A stretch of 64,000 bases of DNA from Mya arenaria (lineage: Eukaryota; Mollusca; Bivalvia; Myida; Myidae): assembly GCF_026914265.1 (NCBI RefSeq), contig NC_069138.1:34588598-34652597 (forward strand), given 5' to 3'. Numbering within the stretch: the stretch's first letter is position 1; every line of letters begins with the position of its first letter. Positions 22,215 through 34,142 of this stretch are shown in pieces. Both the position numbers and the translations under genes were made by a program. The notes beneath the pieces are model-generated. The model was not told where the DNA came from, ran no database searches, and saw nothing but the letters and a program-made list of their open reading frames with translations.

Positions 22215-25200
22215 TCACATCCGTATTTTCTGTTTACATATATCTTCATACACAGATTTCGTCAGAGATTCATACTGTGCTAGTTTTGTGTTCATGTAAA
22301 ACAACCTGTCTTTTACAACATTTGGATTGAAACCCTCTGCTTGTAATGTGGTCTTCTTTAATTTGTGAGTACCTGAAAATAAAACCCCCAAATTTTAACC
22401 ATTATGACACTTCAATAAAATCAGTAGTACTAATATACATATATTATTGAGAAATCATCATGAATACTCTATATCATATTTATATTGAAAAAGTTCATAC
22501 TCCCTTTAAAAATGGGATGTTTGACTTACGTATGACCACTAAGTTTGGGGTTCATAATGGCCCCCTACCAAACATACATTGCACACACCTAGGGTTTCAG
22601 CACCCTGACCCTGGTACAGGAAGTGTTTAAACAAAGGTTTTGACTATTGAGGCAGCCTGTGTTGTAGGACTTAACTGGGTCCACTAGGTCTAACCTGCCA
22701 TCAGGGTCAATATTGGCCCTTGACAACACATACATTACACAAACCTATGGTATCAGCAACCAGGTCCTGTAAGCTTATAAACATAGGACTGACTATGGAG
22801 GCAGCCTGTGATGTAATACTTGATTAATGTCATCTGTATTGAAATGTCCCTTTGGGTCAATATTGGCTTCCCTACAACACATACAGGGCGCGACACTAAT
22901 TTTTTATTAGGTGACCGGCAGGATCACCTCCTCCCAAAAATTGGTGACCCGTAAAAAAAAACAATTTTTTTTGCAAAATATCGCAAAAATGTGTGGCAGA
23001 ATGTGTATCTGAGTCATACTAAAATTCGACACACGGAACTGGTCTGTTATTTTGTTTCCTCTTTATTTAAAAAAATGTCATTATTAATCTATTATTCATA
23101 AAATTAAGGGCTGACAATTATCTTAAATATACCATAATGACATTGTTTTTAAAGGAGACTGGCTTCTCTGTATGTACTTTATTAACCAAACACTGCAGAT
23201 AACGCTGACCCGGAATACATCCAATGATGTCGCACCAGGCAGTGTGCATCTGCTATATATACATGAAGAGATAGATTATTTATCGATACAGCACAGTTAT
23301 GTATTTATATGATATTGCCACCATGGCAAAGTGTTTTTATCTGGTGACCAGGCAAATTGGCTGTGGTAATTCTGTCAGAAAATTGGGTGTCTCGGGTCAC
23401 CGGGTTACCATAAGTGTTGTGCCCTGACATACATTACACAAAAATGTTCTGTAGTGACAGCAGCCTGGTCAAGCCTATAAATAAAGGTCTGGAACATGGA
23501 GGCAGTTTGTGTTGTAAGACTTGATGTATGTCCTCTGTATTAAAATGTTCCTCGGGGTCTTACGTAGGTCCACTAGTTTGATTCTGCCCTTGGGATCCGT
23601 AATAGCCCCCTACAAAACATACATTACACATACCGGTGGTATCAGCAGCCTGGTCCAGTAATCGTATAAACAGGGGTCTGGAATATGGCGGAAGGCTGTG
23701 ATGGAGAGCCTTATGTAGGTCAGCTAGGTTGATTTTGCTCTCAGGATCCATTATGGCTGCCATGCCTGCACGACCTTCAGAGCCTGAGGAAAAACATAAC
23801 TATAAGTCTAAGCACAGAACAAGGATATTTTGCTTCAAACCTTAGATCAATGCAATCTGACATAATTATCATATTGTAAATGAGGAACAGTAATATTTAT
23901 ATTATCATATAGTGGTTGGACAATTAAATAAAAGAGATAACTTCAGGGCAAATTACATCTTAAATGAAGTGACTACTCAGTATAACATATGTTTCCTCAA
24001 ATTAGTAATACTACGATTTTCTTTTTTTCTTTATGTCAAATGCAAACTGTAGTATTCCATTTTAAGGCGATGGTTTATAATTATTGAAAATGACCTGAAA
24101 ATTCATGGAACTTTTTCAAATTAAATGGAATCATCAATTCTTTAATTTGGCCAAAATGTGGCAGCCTCCACCAGAGCTCTGCATAATGAACTCCAACACA
24201 AGTATTTTGGGGAGTTTTCAGTGGAACAAGGGAAATAACTCAAAAATGGTTTATGAAATAGTTATTGGCCTTGCTTTACATGTCTCTTGCATCATGTTTC
24301 CCAGTTTTCAATATCTTGAAGGCTTTTTTTATTTTTTGCCAAGGTTAAAGATTTTACACTACAACCATGCAGCTGCTGACGACAACAACAATAACAAGAC
24401 TATCACAGTACCGTGTCTTTTCTTCAAACAACAGAAGAGATAAAATTCACCTCCAAAGCATATAACAAAAGTTTACCTGGGACTTCAACACCATATACAA
24501 CAGCATCACTGAGACCAATTATCTTGCTGATGGTTGTCTCAACTTCGAATGTGGACACGTTTTCTCCCCTCCATCGGAACGTGTCGCCTGTACGATCCCG
24601 GAACTTCATATAACCACGCTCATCCATGACCAGCACATCACCTGAAATGAATGAATCCTTTTTTATCCATTTTTGAATGGACGAGTTGATGTATTCTTGA
24701 AGAAACAAGTTCAATCAGACTCTGTTATCTTTTCAGTCTATTTTTAACGCATTTTTGTTCATTTTTTGGCATAATTGGAATTCACAATTTATGTCAAAAT
24801 GACATACTTTCCCAATCATTCAGAACCTGGCACCCATTCCTGAAATAGTGGGATCAAAAAAAATAGTCAGAGTGCAAAAAGGCTACAAAAATAAAAAAAA
24901 TATTAACTTGCTTGACTTGTGCAAACAAGCCAACAACTTCACTCACTTCAGAGTGTGAAAAGGCAACAAAAATAAGAAAGAAACATTTATTTATTTGCTT
25001 GACTAGTGCAAACAAACCAACAACTAAACTCACTTCATTGCAGTGCAAAAAATAATATACTTGAAGTGTTTAAAAGAAAACTTAACAAGTACCCACCAGT
25101 AAGGAATGCCAAATCCCCTTTCTTGAACACATCTCGAGCCACCTTCTTGTCTGTGGCGTCCTTGCTCACATACCCATCAAACTGACGCAGCGGGTCGCCT

Positions 25201-28200
25201 GTAACAATCCTGCCCACCAATTCCCCTGGCTCACCTGGTTGGGGTATAACATTATTGAGTAAAAATGGACGGTTACAATATGATGAGTAGGGATTAAAAA
25301 GCTTTCTAAAACCATAATCAATCATCAGAAATATCAGTCAAGCCGATCCAATCAATTTTTTGGCTTAGCATTTAAGATCGAAACTTGATAAAAAACATTA
25401 ACTTTGTGGTATAACAGAAACACAAGCTGTATTTTTACATTTTGTTCTCAAGTGTGCTGGAAAAGTAAACAAGGATGTAAATTCCTTTGCTTGATTTGCT
25501 TTAAGCTGGATGCAAAATGAATTATAATTGTCTTCAATTTTTTACATTTTTTTTTAGAATACCAACACATAGCAAGAACCGATTTCGAGATTCTGCAATT
25601 GATTATCGGCAACCTTAGTCTTAAAAGATTGATTTTCGACAATACTTAATCATCATATTATTCCTGACTAGGATAATTTGTTAGATTATAATCACTCCTT
25701 CAATTACTACCACACTTAAATTTGCTTCTTGGCAGACTTGATATTATCATTTGTTTCCCCTGCCTTAAATCTGAGTCAGTTGGAACATGTACTGCACTCA
25801 CTCTCCCCTTCTTTATCAATTAGATTTTAGAAAATATGTTTTAACTATTACATAGTGCAAGCTGCGACTCAACCATGTATAGGTAACATAATACCTGTTT
25901 TACTAGTAAATTTAAATGTTGAATGACCATAAAAATAACCACTCTTATTTAAAAAAAATTAATTAAATAATAAATAATGTAAAAGATTTGCACAATTTGC
26001 ACATTCATCGACAGAAAGTGGTTCAAATATAACTGTTTCAATATACTCCAACAATTAAAACTCAAAAATACCTTGCTTACTTAGTAAGCCTATTTTTATG
26101 AGACTTAAACTATAAACAAAATTAATATGAAGTACAAGAAAATAAAGAAGATGTATGATACAGTCTAAACATGTTGGCTTGATATTGCTTGGCTCGATTT
26201 CCGTATTGGCTCAAACTGGATGTTAAGAACCGATCTTATTTTGGTCTTTGAAAGCATTCTTGCTTGACTCGATAATAGCTAGAATCCAATCATTTGGTCA
26301 GGTATATCGAGCAAACAGGTGTTGATTGTATGTAGATTGTACTTACCAGGCTTTGCTTTAACACACACCCCATTCCTATCACGAATGATCTTATTTTCAC
26401 TGTCGACCTTGATTAAGGTCACAGGGTACATGAATGGCGCTATCACTGATGTAAACCCACACGCTCCTATAGTGTTGTCAAAGTTAACTGCAATAAGAAG
26501 TGCATAAATTGTTAATATCAAAAACATTAAATGAAACCCAATGATGTGGGCATAGGTGTTTTATAACCTCATTCCATACCAAAAGTTAATATTTTTTATT
26601 CAATCACAGCAAAGAATGTTTTTTTTTTGTGATTATGTTTTTTTTTTGTGATTATTCTTTTTTTTGTGACATGCAGGTTTTTAAATGTATTCAAGATTTT
26701 TCCTAGATTTTCCTGGGCATTGTTTTTGCTGAGTCTAATGCACGCTCACAACCAAAAGACACATGAATACATTAAAAACTTAAAACAGTGTATTCAATTG
26801 GTGTCTTAATGATTGCCAAACAAAATCTGTTACATGGTTCACAAAACCTTAATTGGCACAAATATTCTTTCTGACATCTATGTGCCTAATACAGGGCATT
26901 ATTATGACACACAGGACAAATTTGTCTCTCCAAATATATATCTCCAAAAAATTCATATTCCCTGCCTTCATGCATCCAGTCTTCCTGACGTGGATAAACA
27001 TTCAGTGTATATTGAATGAAATATTAACGACTATAATATTTCTATCCACTGAGTTTGTTGTTCTGGTGATAAATAGTTTCAGGTGTTAAATACCAGTCAA
27101 AACTATCTCACAATTTTGCAGGAAATTCACCAGCAATGTCCTGTTGCCAGACAGGTTTCACTTACACTTCACTGACATTCATAAAGATACAAGTATTCTT
27201 TCCCTTTTTACCATAGAACATTCAAAGTATTTACATGTGGACACTGAGTTTCTACATGCATGTTATGATCAACTAGGATGAGGGATACAAAACATACAAA
27301 TAAAGCATAACTCACTAATATTACAGTTGCCCTCGGTAGCTCCGTAGAACTCTCCCATGATGTTGACGCCAAACCTTGCCTGGAAGTCCTCCCACAACCC
27401 TGGCTGAAGTCCGTTACCGAACATGACCCGTACCCGGTGCTGTTTATCTGCCAGCTTGACCGGCTGGGCGATAAGGTACCGGCATATTTCACCAATGTAC
27501 TGGGCAGCCTGAAAATGAAAATAAATGCTGATCAACAATTAACTTTAAACTACCATAAATGCCATTTTTATTGTTCTATACAGCATTGCGTTAACATGAT
27601 TTCAATTAACCATTAACATATTCAGTAGTCGAAATTAGCATAAGCCTTCACTAGTAAAATGCTTTTGGCTTGCTCAAAGTCTGTTATTTGTATTAGCAGG
27701 GAATCTGACCATTGTTTATGCCAAACATTAGTGTAAGAATTCGGATTTGTTCTTTCAAAAGTCTTATTTTAATGACTGAAATAGGTGAGAACTTTAATGC
27801 TTAACACCTTAAAGGATATAATATATTACAGAAATATGGGTAAATGAGTATTCAATCTCAACAGATTAAAAAGCAAATGGAAATGATATAGCTTTAAACT
27901 TTAAAGTCCATAAATCTACATATTTACAACAATCTAGATATTGCCCACATACTGTGCAATTATACTGGATGCAATCATCCCAGAACCTGCTGGCGGAGAA
28001 TTTTTTCTTGACAACGACGGTGGTTCCCCAGAGAAGAGCTTGGCCTGTACCGATAATCCCGCCTGCCGTGTGGTAGAGTGGGAGGGCGTTGTACAGCACG
28101 TCCTCTGGGGTGATGCGTAGAAACATGTTGATGGCGCTTGCCATGTAGTAATACCTTAGAAATAGGAAATCCAGCTTACATAACTGATTAAAGAGGACTT

Positions 28201-31200
28201 GCAAGGAACAATGACTTAACTTATCTTTTTGTGGAAGAAAAATGGTTGAACAAGGTGTTTATAGATTGTACAGTATGTCCAAAATTCTGAGATAGAATGG
28301 TAAATCTCTCCTACAAGATATGGTTTAAATGACCATTTCTTTTAAATTGATCACATGAAAAAGTACTAACAACTTTACACTGCAATTCATTTTAATTAAG
28401 ACCAATAATAATCGTATCAAAACAGTCTTATAACAGTGTGATACATCTAAATCTGTAAAAGAAGTTCGCTTCCCAAACTTTTGCCAACAGACCACGCACC
28501 TGACCAACCAACCAACCGTATGGTGACTCCAATATACCATGCATCAAAATTAGTTTGCGGGTTTTATTTACAGATATACTTTGCACACAATTACTTATAA
28601 CAGTATGAGGTTAACCGTTGATAACTTAATATGTTACAAGATCTTTTGCAACAGGAATCATATGCAGAACCCTCACCTTGAATGAGTAATGATAGCTGCC
28701 TTTGGGAGCCCGGTGGTCCCTGATGTGTACACATAGAACAGCCGATCTGAATACAAACAAGAGGAATTGTAGCAGGTTGATTACAAACAAGAGGAATTGT
28801 AGCAGGTTGATTACAAACAAGAGGAATTGTAGCATGTTGATTACAAACAAGAGGAATTGTAGCAGGTTGATTACAAACAAGAGGAATTGTAGCAGGTTGA
28901 TTACAAACAAGAGGAATTGTAGCAGGTTGATTACAAACAAGAGGAATTGTAGCATGTTGATTACAAACAAGAGGAATTGTAGCAGGTTGATTACAAACAA
29001 GAGAAATTGTAGCAGGTTGATTACAAACAATAGGAATTACTCATGAATTGTACCATGTTGTAGAGTGTTTTATTTGTTTTTGTCTACACATTAACTCCAA
29101 TATTGGAATGATAACAAGAAGGCGGATATAAACAGTGCAGTCTGTACACTGTGGATTTAAACAGAGCAATAAGTACATGGTGGATATAAACAGTGCAGTA
29201 TGTACACTGTGGATTTAAACAGTGCAATAAGTACATGGTGGATATAAACAGTGCAGTATGTACACTGTGGATTTAAACAGTGCAATAAGTACATGGCGGA
29301 TATAAACAGTGCAGTATGTACACTGTGGATTTAAACAGTGCAATAAGTACATGGCAGATATAAACAGTGCAGTATGTACACTGTGGATTTAAACAGTGCA
29401 ACATGTGCAGTGCGGATATAAACAGTGCAATACATACAGTGCCAATTTAAACATTGCAATATGTACAGAGCGGCTAAATTACAAACATATCCATGTTAAT
29501 CAGGCGGGCATAATTAAATGGTGAAAACAGATAGTGGTTGATTCCTGATAGGTGGAATTCTTACAGCACCGACATAGTCACCTGGATAACACATTAAAAG
29601 TTTTTATCCCAAAGTTGACCATTTGACAAGCCTTCCTGCTGCAGATTGCAATTCTGATTTTGAAAACAATACCGTATTTGAAGTTTAAAAGCCTCTCCCC
29701 TGGCAGTGCCGTGATAACCTAATATGAGCGTCTGAATTCAATGGCTTACAAAGTTTTCATAAGCAATTTAAAGATTGAGACAAACTTTTCCTGTACCTGT
29801 GAACTTTGTTAGGGGCTCAGGTGGTTTGTAAGTGGGGCTCTTCTCGAGGAGTGGATCCAGACTGATAACCCCGGGGATGGGACAGGCCACACTGCTCATG
29901 TAGTACATTAGACATGACTTGGGGATGTCCTGAGAAATCTCCGCTATTGCTGAAGAAAGAAAATATAAGTGGTGAGATTAAAATCAAATCAAATTTTGGC
30001 ATTCCAACCTCTGATCCGACCACTGGAAAAACATGTAATAGATACAGGGATTTAACATAGTCTTTCTTCTCACATGCTAAAATGTAATTAAGGTACATGC
30101 ATTATTTTCTTACTGTTCTATCCCTGTGATAAGATAAACTATAATACATGTTTGCTTATTAATTATTTTCTTTTAATATAGAGGATAATACCACAAATAG
30201 AATTCTCAAAAAAAAAAAATATTACTGTGTTTTTTTGTTTTTTTTTAAATTCACTTGTATAAATGAATTATGGTAAAAAATGCAAGTAGACTGAACTTAA
30301 TTGTAGCATGACATGAAATAATCAAATCTGACTTGAATTTAGCAGTGAATAGGCGTAAATATGATCACTTCTATAGATCAAGATGAAGTAAAATTTAATT
30401 GATTATGGAGGACTTGCTCTGCTGGTTTAACTTGGATTAATCATTATGATTTTATTTCTTACATGTATTTTCTAACATTTACATAAACAAGACATCCAGA
30501 AAAGCTATTAAACTTGAGAATTATATGAAACAATGAAATTAAAATATCAACTATCATTATTTAATAATCTATTTGGAAATCTTGAATGAAACGAATTCAT
30601 GAAATACCATAATTAAATTATAATAACATTTTAAACACATGTAGTAAGATTTACGCTATATATATGCAAATGGGATTAATATGTTTCAATGTTTGATTTT
30701 ACTCTTGATTCTTGAAAGGTTATATGAATGGCAAACCAGGTGTCATTTCCTCGGAGAAGACAATGCCTTGTGCTTGAGCTGCCTGTATACAATGGAGCAG
30801 GGATTTCTCTCTGAGGTTGAAGTTTATCAGAGCCCCGATGGCACCAATCTTTCCAAGCCCGAGCCAATAAAACACAAGTTCTGGTCGGTTCTCCATCACC
30901 AAGGCAACCACACTTCCCTTCCCCAGTCCAGCTTCATTGAAGAAGTTGCCAATGGCGTTTGTGATTAAATCCACCTCCTGTTGAAATTATAACAAAGTCA
31001 TTATATTCATTCTATATTTTTATATTATCTTACACTTAAAAAAGCCTGAATATGTGGAATTCTGATTTTGTGTACGCTCAACAAATATGGTGCTTATAGT
31101 GAAATTATCCAAACAGCTGGTATTATTGATATTAATAAATCTCTGGTGAAATTAACCCTTTGCATGCTGGGTAAATTGTCATCTGCTCAAAAATGTTGTC

Positions 31201-33072
31201 TGGTTTATTCTAAATTTCTTTCATTTTACTTAAAACTTTGGGGTTATATTGACTGAGTGGCAAACAGCTTGGAACCTGACCAGGCGCCGAGTTACTCGGT
31301 GTCTGGTCTGGTTCCAAGCTGTTTGCAAAGACTTTAAAATCGCCATCAGCAGCCTAAGGGTTAAAGTACATTTACATTTATGCTATTAGTCCAGAAATAG
31401 GAAACACATTATATCAATACCATATAAAAGTCAACAAAGTGATATAGATTAAGCTGAAGAGAGACAATTTTTATAATTTATGTAATGTTGATCATCCTTC
31501 TTTTAACAAATTGCGAAAAAAATAAATGAAATTATAACAAACCTGAAAGGTCCATGTCTTGTTTTCATAAATGAAGCAAGTCTTATTGGGATACTTCCTG
31601 ACTGTTTCTTGGAACAGTTTCGGGATGCTCATCCCTGACTGATTGTACTTTTTCACTGCCCATTTTAATGTCAGTAAGACTTTAAGAGCCCTGAAATATT
31701 AGCATAAATGGTATGTATTGCATTATAGCCTGGGAATTTCATAAACAGCTAAATCCATACATGGTTAATACATGTTTTTGTCTATGTCATACATTCATAA
31801 CATTGCACAGTGTTGGGAGGCCATTTTATATGTTGAAACACTTTAAAATAGGGTCCTGCTTAAGCTTATGAGCTACTAAAAACTACATTGAGATACTTAG
31901 AACTACTAAGAGCTACTAATAACATTTAAGAGTTCTTCAATAAGAAGTGTATCTAAGAACAACCTGACATGATAACCTGTCATCAAAAGATTCTCATGAA
32001 CATTTTTCTATTAATACACAAATACATTCAGATTTCTATCTAAATTCAAATTATTGTCATAATCATATTCTTCCTTACATTAATAACATTTCATTGTGTT
32101 TTTAAGAATCTCCTAATAGTTCTTGGTTAAGTAGCCCTTAAAGCTCTCACAGATAAACCATTTTTACAACTTTTTTATTTTTTGTCTTGGAAAGAACAAA
32201 TTTTTGCATTAATATCTGCAAACCAATGATATAAGTTTGCTGACAAATAATCAAATCATAGATTATCATATACAGTACAAACGGTTTAAGAAAAATGCCT
32301 AAAACATCATTTTTTAAAACTTAAATATAAAAATCTGCGATCTATTTTTTTTCAGCAGTCTTATATAACCGTTTCCATGGATTTTCACAAAAATTGGCTC
32401 GTTCCAAGACAAAAAAAATTAAAAAATGTCAAAACGTTCAATCTGTGAGAGTGCAGCTTTAATATCCCTTAGTAGTTCTAAGATCAAGGATTGAGAACAA
32501 GAATTCTTAAACTAAAATTCCTCTTAAATGCATAAAAGACAATATAAAAGCTGCTGTATATTGTAAACCCATTAACTTAAAAGTGCATACAGCCCAGACT
32601 TGGCATGAAAACATCTTATATCTTTACAATCAAATAACAGATTACTGCCCAACACTGTTGGCAACAGCTGTATTTATATCTTGTATACAGGTTGGAAAGC
32701 AGTATCCGGCGGGAAGCAGTATCTGGCCATTGTCACAAGATTTTCTAATAAACAATTGTCACCTTTGACCCCTAGTATGTGTTTCTACAAGTAATATTTC
32801 AGTCAATACTGCTCTCAAACCAGTAATACTTAAATTATAATTCACCTCCAGTCACGAGGAAGTGTCTGAACGACTGCTTTCACAAATATCCAGCCTCCAG
32901 TGGCAACATAAACAACAAACACTGCAAGAGTTGTCAATGTACATGACAAACCCAGGTAATAACTAAAGAAAACTCCAAGCAGGAAAAACGAAACCAGTTT
33001 CAACACAAGCATGTTGAAACATCCGTCTATGGTCGCCCGTATTGATCTAGCGACACTAAACACGTCTGACAT
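22215..33072 (-). CDS. SLC27A4-like: Fatty-acid transport protein / very-long-chain acyl-CoA synthetase (FATP1/4-like)
   Basis: Activates long and very-long-chain fatty acids to CoA esters with ATP, driving uptake at ER or plasma membrane. Twelve exons, minus strand: 33072-32846, 31690-31543, 30977-30737, 29949-29797, 28746-28677, 28154-27953, 27508-27316, 26487-26347, 25234-25097, 24641-24477, 23783-23634, 22372-22215. They sum to 1986 nt, giving 661 aa, close to the family's usual 620-650, and every junction keeps frame. Residues about 20-60 form one or two membrane segments. The AMP-binding signature [17 protein letters not shown] is at about 263-279, [11 protein letters not shown] near 400, and the FATP motif [20 protein letters not shown] near 521-540. 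The C-terminus has [14 protein letters not shown], typical of FATP1/4. Exon 3 uses a plain GTTTGC donor. Which vertebrate paralogue is closest is uncertain. Confidence 0.95.
22560..23620 (-). pseudogene. Decayed tandem copies of FATP exon 11
   Basis: In the intron after exon 11, several stretches match exon 11 and its flanking donor on the minus strand. Examples are [16 protein letters not shown] and [20 protein letters not shown] (about 23460-23615), [20 protein letters not shown] followed by a stop (about 22750-22870), and [14 protein letters not shown] (about 22590-22710). The live exon reads [20 protein letters not shown]. Each copy is followed by a TGTAATGTATG block like the one after the live exon. 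Stops and frame slips show they are not coding. Spacing is about 160-185 bp once the inserted element at 22884-23426 is removed. Confidence 0.85.
22884..23426. mobile_element. CAGGG...CCCTG TIR element inside the pseudoexon array
   Basis: Left end CAGGGCGCGACACTAATTTT, right end in inverse orientation CAGGGCACAACACTTATGG. ACATA flanks both sides; removing the element restores AACACATACATTACAC, the block seen in sister copies of the array, so the boundaries are well supported. No transposase reading frame seen. The termini are related to those of the element at 43047-44291. Confidence 0.85.
24868..25052. repeat. About 90-bp tandem duplication in a FATP intron
   Basis: AAAAATAA..AACTTGCTTGACTTGTGCAA, ACAAGCCAACAACTTCACTC and ACTTCAGAGTGTGAAAAGGC occur twice with small changes. 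The duplication sits between exons 9 and 10 and has no coding role. Confidence 0.7.
28748..29037. repeat. 30-bp minisatellite abutting the FATP exon 5 splice acceptor
   Basis: About 9.5 units of GATTACAAACAAGAGGAATT then GTAGCAGGTT on the plus strand. On the transcribed strand the unit contains TTCCTCTTGTTTGT, the same pyrimidine tract that directly precedes the TTCAG acceptor at 28747-28748. The array therefore looks like an amplification of the 3' splice-site region itself. Units are nearly identical (one or two variant bases each), which indicates recent expansion. Confidence 0.93.
29125..29470. repeat. 58-bp minisatellite in FATP intron 4
   Basis: About six units built from GTGGATTTAAACAGTGCAAT, AAGTACATGG and GGATATAAACAGTGCAGTAT. 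The core AAACAGTGCA is itself present twice per unit, so the array is a repeat of repeats. The last units are degenerate. Confidence 0.92.
31152..31364. mobile_element. piggyBac-type MITE with TTAACCCTT termini
   Basis: Starts TTAACCCTTTGCATGCTG and ends CAGCAGCCTAAGGGTTAA, an imperfect inverted repeat with TTAA at both edges. Inside, 31260-31326 forms a strong hairpin: GCAAACAGCTTGGAACC pairs with GGTTCCAAGCTGTTTGC, with ACCAGGCGCCGAGT / ACTCGGTGTCTGGT as an inner stem. CCCTT ends and a TTAA target are established piggyBac features. I recall similar hairpins being common in bivalve genomes. It lies in FATP intron 2. Confidence 0.85.
32138..32462. mobile_element. TTAA MITE (family A), copy 3
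   Basis: TTAAAGCTCTCACAGATAAA at the left and TCTGTGAGAGTGCAGCTTTAA at the right. The interior shares TTTGTCTTGG, TCTGCAAACCAATGATATAA, and AGCAGTCTTATATAACC with the other copies. It lies in FATP intron 1. Confidence 0.85.
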
Positions 33073-34142
33073 GTGTAGACGAATGTTATCTACAATAAGC
33101 AAAGTTCAAACAATGTAAAGTTCACATGTAAGTACGGTTCAAAGTACAAAAAAGGAAAGTTTACATATTACACACTCTGGATTAATATACAGATCCAGAC
33201 GCTTGAAATTTAATATTTTCTTCCTATACTTTCCAAAATCAAGCGTCTCGGTGATCAGCCTAGCAACATTGTTTGATTAGAGTACATTTCAAAGGGACTG
33301 AATTACTGTTTTCGACCTTTTGATGAGTAAAATTGAGGCATTATGCACGTACAGATAAAAGTGCAGTAAAACGGTAAATTTGCTATTGCACAAAGTTTCA
33401 TGAATGTAACATAGCGATAGCTTTTATACAAATTATTTATACAAATAAAATCTCGAATGATTGTGTCGACATCATCACGTTTTTTTTTCCATTTCCACGT
33501 GCTGTATTATATATACTTGTAAAATTGATTCATTTCTTTTTTGATGGAGGAAAAAATCGCGTTAAAAAACTATGAATTTGTGGGAAAGTGTTACCATGGC
33601 GAGCGAAGTGTTCTTTTACAATCTGGTATTGCTTTTACACGAAAATCTGCGGGTAACATTAAAAATTCGCTCAAAGAACCCGCATATAGTTCATTCAAGA
33701 GTGTTAATGTCTTTGTTTAATCTTGCGCCCTTAAAACATTCGTTTTCTCATATTGCATTCTGTGGTCATTTATTATATTGTCTCATTCTTCTCTGTAAAA
33801 CACTTTTCACGCTCTCTACATTAGCAGAGGATGCAGGTCCAGCCGTTCGCTTTTAATACACGCACGAGAAATTTGACAACTATTAGCCATCTGATTGGCT
33901 TTGCTCACGGCATTCTGGGTTTCATACGACATTTATTAGCCAATTTTATAATGAATTAAATCACTATATTTTAAACAATGTTAGTGCGCAGTTCAATAAA
34001 ATAGCCTCTCATATAATTTAAAATAATGATAAAAATTAAGTTATATTAAGATAAATTATTTGTTTAGTGTATTATTAACATTTATATTTTGTTGTTATAA
34101 GGAGATCATATTTAAGTCACTGGAAAATATTGCCTATTTAGC
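33073..34142. promoter_or_regulatory. Divergent FATP / PRDM12-like intergenic region
   Basis: About 1.07 kb separates the start codons of two genes transcribed away from each other. A CACGTG E-box is near 33496. A CTTATTGTAG acceptor directly above the FATP start shows that FATP has an untranslated 5' exon farther up, so the real promoters are closer together or overlap. The open frame at 33572-33856 has no family match and is not called. Confidence 0.45.

Noticed and set aside
22560-23620. Extra alternative coding exons of FATP
   Set aside because: The matching segments contain stops and frame slips in all readings, so they were assigned as decayed copies.
28626-29046. Long frames with [10 protein letters not shown] or [10 protein letters not shown] repeats on both strands
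   Set aside because: They come from the 30-bp minisatellite. Only the 70-nt FATP exon 5 at one end is real coding sequence.
33572-33856. 94-codon frame upstream of the PRDM12-like gene
   Set aside because: Considered as an extra N-terminal exon, but it shows no PRDM12 similarity and the exon at 34143 already carries the conserved N-terminus.
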